Shown here piece after piece: positions 27,696 to 35,621 of a stretch of DNA of 64,000 nucleotides (its first letter is position 1; every line of letters begins with the position of its first letter). The notes beneath the pieces are model-generated. The model did not search any database. It was not told where the DNA came from and was given only the letters and a program-made list of their open reading frames with translations. The DNA is taken from assembly GCF_002286815.1 (NCBI RefSeq), contig NZ_MUNM01000031.1:1-64000 (forward strand), in the 5' to 3' direction. The DNA comes from Pseudomonas sp. PICF141. Its GTDB lineage: Bacteria > Pseudomonadota > Gammaproteobacteria > Pseudomonadales > Pseudomonadaceae. The position numbers and the translations under genes were made by a program.

Positions 27696-28610
27696 GTGTT
27701 TTCTATAAAAGTCAGCGCTCGGCTGCGCGCAAAGCTCCACCAGCCAATCGACAAATACCCTCACCCGTCGAGACAACTGGCGGTGCGGTGGATAGAGCGC
27801 CGTCAACGGAAACGCCGGTGGCGGCACTGCCTTTAGCACTTCACATAAACGGCCTTCTTCCAGTTGTCGTGCGACGTGATAAAACGGGGTCTGGACCAGT
27901 CCATAGCCCGCTTCGCAAGCGGCGAGATATCCATCGGCGCTATTGACTGAAACCTGTTTGGGCAGATCAATCGGCTGCACCTGACCATCAACCACAAACT
28001 CCAGCCCATAACGCTTGCTGGTGCTGCTGGAGAAATACTCCACCATCCGATGGCCGTCGAGATCGGCCAGACACTGAGGCGTACCGTGGCGTTGCAAGTA
28101 TTGCGGGCTCGCACAGGTGACCTGGTCCATCATGACCAACGGCCTTGCGACCAGTGAATCGTCCAGGGCCGAGCCGCCGCGCAATACGCAATCGACACCT
28201 TCGCGAATCAAATCCACTGGCCGGTCGTTCAACCCGATTTCCAGTTCGATCAAGGGATACCGGGCGGTGAATTGCGGCAATGCCGGAATCACGATCAAAC
28301 GCCCCACTCCCGCCGGCATATCCACTCGCAGCAGCCCCTTGGGATTTTGGCGAGCAGCGGAAAACACCGCTTCGGTCTCCTCCAGATCCGCCAACAGCCG
28401 TACGCAACGCGGATAGTAGGCGGCGCCATCGAGCGTCAGGCTGATCTGCCGGGTGGTGCGTTGCAGCAGTTGCACGCCCAGATGTGCCTCAAGTTGCTTG
28501 ATCAGAATGGTGACCGAAGCCCGGGGCAATTGCAGGCTGTCCGCCGCTTTGGCGAAGCCGCCCAGTTCGACGATTCGAGTGAATACGCGCATGGCATTGA
28601 AACGGTCCAT
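27684..28610 (-). CDS. LysR family transcriptional regulator
   Basis: A 308-residue LysR protein of the CrgA/YafC type: [20 protein letters not shown] and [20 protein letters not shown] form the winged helix, followed by the effector domain. It is divergent from an aldo/keto reductase gene with 117 bases between, so it probably regulates that gene. Its 3' end overlaps the end of the GNAT gene by 12 bases on the opposite strand. Confidence 0.9.
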   Translation of the reverse strand: MDRFNAMRVFTRIVELGGFAKAADSLQLPRASVTILIKQLEAHLGVQLLQRTTRQISLTLDGAAYYPRCVRLLADLEETEAVFSAARQNPKGLLRVDMPAGVGRLIVIPALPQFTARYPLIELEIGLNDRPVDLIREGVDCVLRGGSALDDSLVARPLVMMDQVTCASPQYLQRHGTPQCLADLDGHRMVEYFSSSTSKRYGLEFVVDGQVQPIDLPKQVSVNSADGYLAACEAGYGLVQTPFYHVARQLEEGRLCEVLKAVPPPAFPLTALYPPHRQLSRRVRVFVDWLVELCAQPSADFYRKHSSG

Positions 28611-28727
28611 TGCTTTGGCTTACCGACTGATTGTTTAGAAATTCCAAATAGTGATAGCAGTTTTAGCCGGTTTATCTCGTTTCTGTCGAGGTCAACAATG
28701 GGCTTCAATTCACAGGGAGCTTATTTC

Positions 28728-29723
28728 ATGCAAACACGTCAACTGGGCAAAAACGGTCCGCAGGTAAGCGCGATCGGTCTGGGCTGCATGGGCATGACCG
28801 ATTTCTACACCACCGGCGTGAACACCCGCGAAGCCACGGCCACTTTGCACCGCGCGCTGGAACTGGGAATCAACCTGCTCGACACGGCTGACATGTACGG
28901 CCCACATACCAATGAAGAACTGATTGGCAAGGCCATCGCCGGCAAGCGTCACCAGGTGTTTCTTGCCAGCAAATTCGGGATTGTCCGTGACCCGTCCAAC
29001 CCCGGTGCACGGGGCGTCAACGGTCGACCGGAATACATACACAAATCTATCGACGGCACCCTCAAACGCCTTGGCGTGGAGACCCTCGATTTGTATTACC
29101 AGCACCGCATCGATCCGCAGGTGGCCATCGAGGAAACCGTTGGCGCCATGGCGGAACTGGTGAAGGCCGGCAAAGTGCGTTATCTGGGATTGAGTGAAGC
29201 ATCGGTCTCCACGCTGGAGCGAGCGAACAAGGTTCACCCGATCAGCGCACTGCAAAGTGAATACTCGTTATGGAGCCGCGACCAGGAAGAAAACGGTTGC
29301 CTGGCAGCTTGCCAGCGCCTGGGTGTTGCTTTTGTGCCCTACAGTCCGTTGGGCCGGGGCTTTTTGACCGGCGCGCTAAGAAGTCCGGATGATTTCGCGG
29401 CCGACGACTACCGTCGCTTCAGTCCACGCTTTGAAGGGGAGAACTTCGCTAAAAACCTGTTGCTGGTGCAGCAAGTGCAAGCCCTGGCCACGGACAAAGG
29501 TGTAACGGCGGGCCAATTGGCCTTGGCGTGGGTCTTGGCCCAAGGGGATTACCTGATCCCGATTCCAGGCACCAAACAGCGCAAATACCTGGAAGAAAAC
29601 ATGGCCGCGCTGGACGTGAAGCTGAGCCACGAAGAATTGCAGGCCTTGGAAGCGATATTCCCGGCCAATGCCACGGCAGGGCTGCGTTATCCGGAAGAAG
29701 TCATGAAGTTGCTTGATCGATAG
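28728..29723 (+). CDS. Aldo/keto reductase
   Basis: A 331-residue NADPH-dependent oxidoreductase of the AKR11/12-like group (IolS/YajO type). It opens [20 protein letters not shown], carries the catalytic Asp and Tyr in [16 protein letters not shown], the Lys in LASKFGIV, the His in [11 protein letters not shown], and the cofactor-binding C-terminal [20 protein letters not shown]. These enzymes reduce aldehydes and ketones; the physiological substrate is unknown. ATG 28728 was chosen because QTRQLG is the usual family start. It is divergent from its probable LysR regulator. Confidence 0.9.
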   Translation: MQTRQLGKNGPQVSAIGLGCMGMTDFYTTGVNTREATATLHRALELGINLLDTADMYGPHTNEELIGKAIAGKRHQVFLASKFGIVRDPSNPGARGVNGRPEYIHKSIDGTLKRLGVETLDLYYQHRIDPQVAIEETVGAMAELVKAGKVRYLGLSEASVSTLERANKVHPISALQSEYSLWSRDQEENGCLAACQRLGVAFVPYSPLGRGFLTGALRSPDDFAADDYRRFSPRFEGENFAKNLLLVQQVQALATDKGVTAGQLALAWVLAQGDYLIPIPGTKQRKYLEENMAALDVKLSHEELQALEAIFPANATAGLRYPEEVMKLLDR

Positions 29724-29733
29724 CAGGGCATCC

Positions 29734-29767
29734 GGCCCGTTCGAGAGTTCGAGAGTTCGAGCGGGCC
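29734..29767 (+). terminator. Terminator-like hairpin with tandem octamers in the loop
   Basis: GGCCCG (29734-29739) pairs with CGGGCC (29762-29767). The intervening sequence consists of GTTCGAGA repeated twice and a third copy ending in C (29739-29762). It lies 11 bases after the aldo/keto reductase stop and 15 bases from the convergent next gene. Confidence 0.5.
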
Positions 29768-29781
29768 AGCGCGGCCAGACA

Positions 29782-30309
29782 TCACGCCTTGGCCTGGACG
29801 CCCTTGTCAGTCGGGGTCGTGCCATTGCCCTTACCGTAAGCTTGCAAGTTCTGCAGGACGTAGATCGCCGTCTTGTACTCAGGAATCAGGCCAACAGCGT
29901 ACTTGTCACCCTTGATACTGTTGTTCTGAATGGTGTCCAGTTGCGTGGCGAAATACTCCAGCGCATTGAACTTCGCATCCGGGTCTTTCTGTACGCCAAA
30001 ACGATCAAACTTGTCACCGGCATTAAGCAAGGTCATCGACGTAATATCGGAAATCAGACCTTTGCTTTTCAAGAAAGCACTGAGATTGCCCAGTTGCTTG
30101 GCGGAGACATTTTCCGGATCGAAGCCTTTGATGTTCCTGTGCAGTTTCTGCTCGTCCATTTTCGCCGTATTCAGCGCATTGGGATTGCTTCCCACCAGTG
30201 CCAGCATCTGCTTGACCCTGGCGCTGTGGGTAACAGGCTTGCCGTTGCCGGTATCCTTGACCAGCAAACCTGCCTTGCTCGTCCACGCGCCTGTATAGCC
30301 GATTGTCAT
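29782..30309 (-). CDS. Hypothetical protein of 175 residues
   Basis: I do not recognise this protein. It has no signal peptide, no cysteines and no membrane segment. It is mixed polar and helical (VSAKQLGNLSAFLKSKGLIS, NALEYFATQLDTIQNN) with a low-complexity C-terminal tail rich in Gly, Lys and Thr. The N-terminus (TIGYTGAWTSKAGLLVKDTG) is glycine- and threonine-rich. Such a layout can be seen in secreted helper or effector-like proteins of Pseudomonas, but nothing in the neighbourhood supports that directly. GGAG precedes the ATG. It stands alone between convergent and divergent genes. Confidence 0.65.
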   Translation of the reverse strand: MTIGYTGAWTSKAGLLVKDTGNGKPVTHSARVKQMLALVGSNPNALNTAKMDEQKLHRNIKGFDPENVSAKQLGNLSAFLKSKGLISDITSMTLLNAGDKFDRFGVQKDPDAKFNALEYFATQLDTIQNNSIKGDKYAVGLIPEYKTAIYVLQNLQAYGKGNGTTPTDKGVQAKA

Positions 30310-30728
30310 GACCGGGCTCCCGGCTGCGTGACGGAATGCCGATCATCCAAAACACACAGACGTCCTTGTGAGGCGACCATAAAAGTTCCTTGTTCAACCG
30401 AGTTAAGTGTGGGCGAGTATCGATGTGTGCTCTGACGTCACCAACAGATATTTCCTTTTTTTACAATTCTCATACATTTACGGTACATAGCGCAAAGCGC
30501 GTTGTTTCTTTGGTTTACCTGAACTTTTCGATAGAGGCGCAGATTACTAATCAAGCTCCTTGGTTAGTTGTTTATGTGTGCCCGGCAAACCAGTTTGCTG
30601 GTGCTTAATGTTCGTTGATCGCAACAGGCTGGCCTGGCCCCCTCGCCACAGATTCGAAACAACCCCTGTCTATTTGCTGGGTAAACGGGTCAAAATGCAT
30701 TTTTTGGCCACAACCCGAGACGAGCCCC
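30310..30728. other. AT-rich intergenic region (419 bp)
   Basis: No credible gene is seen. The region is more AT-rich than its flanks and includes an imperfect palindrome CTAATCAAG...CTTGGTTAG at 30547-30567. It must hold the promoters of the two divergent genes, but I cannot identify consensus elements with confidence. Confidence 0.5.
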
Positions 30729-31175
30729 ATGCGAAACCACCTGCGTCTGGCCGCCCTGAGCGCCCTTTTCATCTCTTCCCTGGCCCAGGCTGCCGAGCTG
30801 ATACCCATCGAAGTCCATCGCGATGCCAACTGCGGTTGCTGCAAAAAATGGGTCAGCCATCTGGAAGCCAACGGTTTCAAGGTCACCGACCATGTTGAAG
30901 CCGACATGAGCCAATTCAAGCAACAACATGGCGTACCACCGCGCCTCGCGTCGTGTCACACCGGCCTTATCAACGGTAAATTCGTCGAAGGCCACGTGCC
31001 GGCCGATCAAGTACTGGCCTTGAGCCGGCGTGATGATTTGTTGGGGGTTGCCGCACCTGGCATGCCAGTGGGCTCGCCCGGCATGGAAACGGACGGCATG
31101 AGCGATGCCTACCAGGTGATTGGTCTGAAAAAGGATGGCACTGACGTGGTGGTGGCGGACTACCCCGCCCATTGA
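30729..31175 (+). CDS. DUF411 periplasmic metal-binding protein
   Basis: A 148-residue protein with a signal peptide (LRLAALSALFISSLAQAAE) and the DUF411 signature: VHRDANCGCCKKWVSHLEA (three clustered cysteines) followed by GVPPRLASCHTGLINGKFVE and GHVPADQVLAL. Members are periplasmic, often found near copper-resistance genes, and are thought to bind metal through the Cys residues. No copper genes are adjacent here. Start is ATG 30729, which gives the signal peptide. Confidence 0.85.
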   Translation: MRNHLRLAALSALFISSLAQAAELIPIEVHRDANCGCCKKWVSHLEANGFKVTDHVEADMSQFKQQHGVPPRLASCHTGLINGKFVEGHVPADQVLALSRRDDLLGVAAPGMPVGSPGMETDGMSDAYQVIGLKKDGTDVVVADYPAH

Positions 31176-31290
31176 TATTCGGCGCGGGTGAAGAAGATGG
31201 CCTGAAACTCTGGGCATGAACACAGAGGGGCCTATTTGCATCCTGTCCGAGGTCTGAGCCCCGGACATGCCGGATATATTACAGGCAGCG

Positions 31291-31887
31291 CTATAAAGGC
31301 TCCGCTGTCCGGATAAGCGAGTTCAATACCAGCTTAATTTCAGAGGCCGGATCTTTATGTCCTTGCAGTATCAAACCTTCCGACAAAGCGGTGAAGGTTC
31401 TTGCAAGAGCGGCGTATGCCAAAGGAGGTTTCTTGCCTGCATGATTGAATATGATGGTAATCAGCTTGCCCAAGGCTTCACTATTTTCCTGATGCAGATC
31501 GTAGTAATGCTTTGAGAACTCTTCATCGCGCAAGGCGATCAATTGCAACTCAGCATCAAGGATTGCACAACTGGTATTATTTTTAAGGGTGTCAATATAA
31601 GCATTCAATCCATGGGTCAGCTGCTCAGATGAATACCCCGAACTCAGGGTAACGCTCAACCGATCTATTTCAACTCTCTTGAACCTCTGAGTCAACTGCA
31701 GAAGCAAGTCTGACTTACTTGTAAAGTTTGAAAAGAACGCCCCTTTCGAAAAGCCGGCCTCCTCGGAAATAGCGTTGACGCTGGCCGCGTGAAAGCCTTT
31801 TCTCACCATAAGGTCAGTGGCAGTGTCGAATAATTTATCTCTTGTTACTTGCTGACTTTCTTCTCGACCCAATCTCTTTTTAATCAC
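31291..31887 (-). CDS. TetR family transcriptional regulator
   Basis: A 198-residue TetR/AcrR-type repressor. The helix-turn-helix is in KLFDTATDLMVRKGFHAASV, then NAISEEAGFSKGAFFSNFTS. The C-terminal ligand-binding domain is of TetR_C type and divergent. Start is GTG 31887 because AAGGAG lies at the proper distance; the first nine residues of a longer frame from 31914 are rejected. It is divergent from the biosynthetic cluster beginning at 32404 and is its most likely regulator. In Streptomyces, AfsA-type synthases are paired with TetR-family butyrolactone receptors, so a similar pairing is possible here (inference). Confidence 0.85.
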   Translation of the reverse strand: MIKKRLGREESQQVTRDKLFDTATDLMVRKGFHAASVNAISEEAGFSKGAFFSNFTSKSDLLLQLTQRFKRVEIDRLSVTLSSGYSSEQLTHGLNAYIDTLKNNTSCAILDAELQLIALRDEEFSKHYYDLHQENSEALGKLITIIFNHAGKKPPLAYAALARTFTALSEGLILQGHKDPASEIKLVLNSLIRTAEPL

Positions 31888-32403
31888 GCTTCCGGCTCCT
31901 TCTAGCCAAACCAAAAAATCTATCTGTAACTGGATGCAACAGATCTGCTACTGGCTGAGCAAAACCTGTTTTAACTATCATATCTTATACTAGGCCTTCT
32001 TAATAACTTTACGCTTAAACTTTTAAGGAGTGCCATGTATAGGGGCAGGCGAGGAAGGATCCAAATGGGCCTGAACCGATGATTTTTCGTTGGCATTGCA
32101 AGCGTTTACAACTCCTGAAGCGGCCGGTATCCAGCCTGACGCCGGCCTTCTCTGGAATGGTTGTCTTGTGACGGCTCCAAGGAGGCAGGCGATGGGTGCA
32201 ACGCTCTAAATCGCAGGATTTTCCAGTTTTAGGTCGGGTTCAAGGACGTGGACCTTGCGTCGACAATGAAATACCACTTGATTTTCAGATACCAAATGGT
32301 TTTTACTTGCCGCCGTTGATGTAACCAGTGCCTGATCAAGCATCTAACCCGGTGACATCAATCTCAATGCGGTAACAGGTTACTCACAGGAGCTGGATTT
32401 TTA
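31888..32403. promoter_or_regulatory. Long regulatory interval upstream of the AfsA/PKS cluster
   Basis: A 516-bp gap with no full-size gene. It contains a short dyad GTAACAGGTTAC at 32372-32383, just before the ribosome binding site of the first biosynthetic gene, with further GTAAC words at about 31926 and 32316. There is a TATACT element at 31986-31991 and a short translated-looking frame at 32035-32082. TetR-operator function of the dyad is inference. Confidence 0.45.
32035..32082 (+). CDS. Possible 15-residue leader peptide
   Basis: ATG 32035 follows a good ribosome binding site (TTAAGGAG, 32023-32030) and encodes MYRGRRGRIQMGLNR before TGA at 32080. It is highly basic. Being about 320 bases upstream of the first structural gene, it may be a regulatory leader ORF or the remnant of a gene start. 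Evidence is limited to the Shine-Dalgarno match. Confidence 0.25.
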   Translation: MYRGRRGRIQMGLNR

Positions 32404-33417
32404 ATGGAATATGCCTTTGTTACAGGCGCTACAGGCCTGCTCGGTAATAATGTGGTTCATGCGCTTTTAAAGCGAAATATCAAAGTAAAAGCGCTGGTCC
32501 GTTCCGTCGAAAAAGCCAGGAAGCAGTTCGGCAATCTGCCTGTCGAATTTGTCGAAGGCGATATGCTCAATGTCGATGCTTTCAGCCATGCTTTGCAAGG
32601 CTGTGATGCGTTGTTTCATACGGCCGCCTATTTCCGCGACAGTTACAAAGGCGGAAAGCACTGGCAGAAACTCTATGACACTAATGTGACCGGGACTGAG
32701 CGACTATTGCAAGCCGCTTATGCGGCTGGCATTCGTCGCGCAGTGCATACTTCATCCATTGCTGTTTTGCAGGGCAATAAAGATCAAGTAATCGATGAAA
32801 CAATGTCTCGCAATGAGTCGGAGGCTGACGATTATTACTTGAGCAAAATAATGTCTGAACAAAAAGTTCAGGAGTTTCTAGTGCAGCACCCGGATATGTT
32901 CATCGCCATGGTATTGCCGGGCTGGATGTTTGGCCCCGGGGATATCGGCCCCACCTCATCAGGACAGTTCCTGCTCGACTTTGTCGGAAAGAAATTACCC
33001 GGCATACTGCCTGGAAGTTTTTCCGTTGTAGACGCCAGAGATGTAGCGGAACATCAACTCGCGGCCATCACCCGCGGCAGGTCCGGAGAACGTTATCTGG
33101 CAGCCGGCAATCATATGGACATGAGCAGTATTTTCCAGGCACTCTCCAGTGTCAGTGGTGTTAAAGCACCGGAGCGCAAAGTACCACTGTTCATGCTGCG
33201 TATCATTGCCTTGGTATATGAAGCCTATTATCGCGTCACGAAAAAACCGGTGCTCATCAGTACCTCCACGGTCAAACTCATGGAGCAAGAGCAAGGGCGC
33301 ACCCATTTCAGTCACCACAAAAGCCTTAAGGAACTGAAGTGCAAATTTCGCCCTGTTGCTGAAACACTGGCCGATACTCTGGACTGGTATCGGAAAAACA
33401 ACTACACAGATGCGTAA
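32404..33417 (+). CDS. NAD(P)-dependent epimerase/dehydratase (dihydroflavonol-reductase-like SDR)
   Basis: A 337-residue extended short-chain dehydrogenase. The Rossmann motif is VTGATGLLGNNVVHALLKRN and the catalytic YxxxK is DDYYLSKIMSEQKV, preceded by the Ser of VHTSSIAVLQ. It resembles dihydroflavonol-4-reductase-type enzymes that reduce ketones on small molecules. It is the first gene of the biosynthetic run (RBS CAGGAGC), so reduction of a polyketide or butenolide carbonyl is plausible. Base composition is less GC-rich than the core genes on either side of the cluster. Confidence 0.85.
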   Translation: MEYAFVTGATGLLGNNVVHALLKRNIKVKALVRSVEKARKQFGNLPVEFVEGDMLNVDAFSHALQGCDALFHTAAYFRDSYKGGKHWQKLYDTNVTGTERLLQAAYAAGIRRAVHTSSIAVLQGNKDQVIDETMSRNESEADDYYLSKIMSEQKVQEFLVQHPDMFIAMVLPGWMFGPGDIGPTSSGQFLLDFVGKKLPGILPGSFSVVDARDVAEHQLAAITRGRSGERYLAAGNHMDMSSIFQALSSVSGVKAPERKVPLFMLRIIALVYEAYYRVTKKPVLISTSTVKLMEQEQGRTHFSHHKSLKELKCKFRPVAETLADTLDWYRKNNYTDA

Positions 33418-33496
33418 TTGAAAAAGTTCATATACAACCTGCCTCTGTAATACTTTTTGTCTAACCCTAAATTCAAGGATTGAGAGAGGTTGGTAA

Positions 33497-35017
33497 ATGA
33501 AAAGCCTTTCATATAAAGAAGGTTTTCTGCATCGGTTCGTCGGTTTTTCAAAGTCTTTCCCTGATCACATTGCTATCAGGAATCTGGACGCAGAAGAAGA
33601 AACTATCACTTACCGAGGGTTGAGAATAAGAGCTGAAGAATGTAACGGTATCCTCAAAGCATTAGATGTATTGCCGGGCGACAAAGTAGCGCTTGTCCTA
33701 CCCAATGGGGTGGAGTTCATCGCCTACTATCTGGCGATCATCGGGCGCGGTGCGGTTCCGGTCATTCTCAACTACAAACTGACGCCATTCGAAATGAACA
33801 GCGTCATCAGCATCGCCAGACCGACGCTGGTCGTGACAACCGAGACGCTATTCGAGCAGCATCGCGAGACATTTCAGCCTGCCCACGGCGTTCAGCATTC
33901 CTTGGTGTTGAACGTCGCAAGCGAGCCGTCATCGCCCCTGCCCGACAACGCAACGGCCGATTCCCGGCTTCCTCGACAGGCCGAGCCTTTGTTATTGCCC
34001 GAGGGCAATCCGATTGTCGCGGTGCAGTTCACCTATCGGGGCATCGGCAAACCGCTGGCCGTTTCTCACCGCTACCTTGACCTGACGCAATCGAGCGATG
34101 GGCTGCATGAGCAGTTTCACCTCCAAGGCGTGGGGTCCGTTCATCTGGTGACGCTGCCGCTGTATGCCATCTTCGGACTGTCCGTAATGCTGGTTTTCCC
34201 ATTGAGCGTGGGCGCCACCCTGTTAATGACCAACACCCTGCTCAACAGGGATCTGGCGGAAGTCTTGTCCCAGCATAAGGTCACCTTTGCCTGCCTGGTG
34301 CCGGACGTCATTCGCTACTTCAATACGCGACTGGCTAAACGCAAAGGCGCGCTTTTGCCGATGCACCCGCAACTGATGATTTATTCGGGTGGCAGCCATC
34401 TACCGGCAGACGAAGCCGAGAAACTAGGTCGGCTGCTGGGGTGCAATCCGGTGCTGCAAGGCTATGGCTTGACCGAGAGCATGCCGGTGATTGTCCAGAG
34501 CTCGATTGGCAAGGTCCATCGCGGCGCCATGGGCCAACCAATCAGTGGCGTAGAACTGCGGGTCGTTGATGCCAAGGGGCGGGATGTCGCACCCGGCCGT
34601 ATCGGCGAACTGCTGATACGTGGCTCGATGGTGATTGACGGCTATGACGATGCAGCTGACGCCAACGCCCGGTTCTTCCGTGATGGCTGGCTGCACACGG
34701 GTGATCTGGTCTGGCGGGACGACGATGGGCATGTGTTCTTCTATTGCCAACGCCTGCGAATCTCGAAGATCAAAGCGCAAATGGTCGACCTGACGGAAAT
34801 CGAATCCATTGCGTTGAAGCATCCGGACGTGGTGCGCGCGAAAGCGTACATCGTCCCGGACAACAAGGAGGTCAACGTACTGCACCTGTGCGTTGAAGGG
34901 AGCGGTGACCTGAACCAGAGCGCTATCTCTACCCTGCTCTCGCGCTACCTCTCGGGCTTCAAGTTGCCCAAAACCATCGAGATCATCTCTCTCAAGGAAG
35001 AGATTCATGCAAGCTAA
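33497..35017 (+). CDS. AMP-dependent acyl ligase with degenerate core motifs
   Basis: A 506-residue ANL-family protein related to fatty acyl-AMP/CoA ligases: VLPGDKVALVLPNGVEFIAY, VILNYKLTPFEMNSVI, QGYGLTESMPV (A5), and FFRDGWLHTGDLVWRDDDGH (A7). Two catalytic elements are abnormal. The P-loop, normally a Ser/Thr/Gly run ending in PKG, reads FTYRGIGKPLAVSHR (around residues 178-192). The C-terminal A10 lysine region ends KTIEIISLKEEIHAS without the GK motif. It could be a weak ligase, a binding or docking subunit, or use altered chemistry. It overlaps the next gene by 11 bases, implying coupled translation. Confidence 0.8.
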   Translation: MKSLSYKEGFLHRFVGFSKSFPDHIAIRNLDAEEETITYRGLRIRAEECNGILKALDVLPGDKVALVLPNGVEFIAYYLAIIGRGAVPVILNYKLTPFEMNSVISIARPTLVVTTETLFEQHRETFQPAHGVQHSLVLNVASEPSSPLPDNATADSRLPRQAEPLLLPEGNPIVAVQFTYRGIGKPLAVSHRYLDLTQSSDGLHEQFHLQGVGSVHLVTLPLYAIFGLSVMLVFPLSVGATLLMTNTLLNRDLAEVLSQHKVTFACLVPDVIRYFNTRLAKRKGALLPMHPQLMIYSGGSHLPADEAEKLGRLLGCNPVLQGYGLTESMPVIVQSSIGKVHRGAMGQPISGVELRVVDAKGRDVAPGRIGELLIRGSMVIDGYDDAADANARFFRDGWLHTGDLVWRDDDGHVFFYCQRLRISKIKAQMVDLTEIESIALKHPDVVRAKAYIVPDNKEVNVLHLCVEGSGDLNQSAISTLLSRYLSGFKLPKTIEIISLKEEIHAS

Positions 35018-35618
35018 TGGCACACAACCGGTACTGGCCGTTTTCGACTTTGACGGCACATTGACCGACCGACACACGTTCTGGCGCTACATGCGTTTTA
35101 TCGTGGGAACCCGATCGTTCTGGCTCAGGATCATCCCCCTGCTGCCCAAAATGCTTAGTGTGATCCTTGGCATCACGCCGTTGATGCAAGCCCGACTGGC
35201 GTTCATCGCCTGTTATCTGGGCGGTCTGTCAGTTGAGCAAGAGCGCGAGCATGCCAAGTACTTCATCACCGAGCAGCTCCCACTCTGGCTCAGGCCCGAA
35301 GCTCTGCGCCGGCTGCAATGGCATCAATCCATGGGGCATGTCACTGCGCTGGTCAGCAACTCGCCAGAGAACTACCTGATTCCCTGGGGCCAGGCAGCGG
35401 GTTTTGACTATATCTGCGGCACCCGCCTGGCGACTGCAAAGAACAAACTGACGGGCGGGATATCCGGGACCAACTGTGTTGAGAGAGAAAAAGTCACACG
35501 GCTTAAAAGCTGCTTGAGCAACCTTGATGACTTTTACATTTATGCCTACGGAGATTCATCGGGTGACGATGCACTTCTGGGCATTGCCAACTCTCCCTTC
35601 TACAGAAACTGGTACTGA
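35007..35618 (+). CDS. HAD-IB family phosphatase
   Basis: A 203-residue haloacid-dehalogenase-like hydrolase of the phosphoserine-phosphatase type (subfamily IB). Motif I is VFDFDGTLTDRHTFWRY, motif II is ALVSNSPENYLIPWG, and motif IV is IYAYGDSSGDDALLGIA. A hydrophobic segment (IIPLLPKMLSVILGITPLMQ) typical of HAD-IB proteins lies in the cap. Within this cluster a phosphatase would fit removal of phosphate from an AfsA-type product built with a C3 phosphate unit. That assignment is inference. Start overlaps the upstream gene; stop and next start are three bases apart. Confidence 0.85.
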   Translation: MQANGTQPVLAVFDFDGTLTDRHTFWRYMRFIVGTRSFWLRIIPLLPKMLSVILGITPLMQARLAFIACYLGGLSVEQEREHAKYFITEQLPLWLRPEALRRLQWHQSMGHVTALVSNSPENYLIPWGQAAGFDYICGTRLATAKNKLTGGISGTNCVEREKVTRLKSCLSNLDDFYIYAYGDSSGDDALLGIANSPFYRNWY

Positions 35619-35621
35619 CAG

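Noticed and set aside
30547..30567. Palindrome CTAATCAAG/CTTGGTTAG as a regulator operator
   Set aside because: It is imperfect, single, and far from either flanking start; there is no regulator gene next to it.
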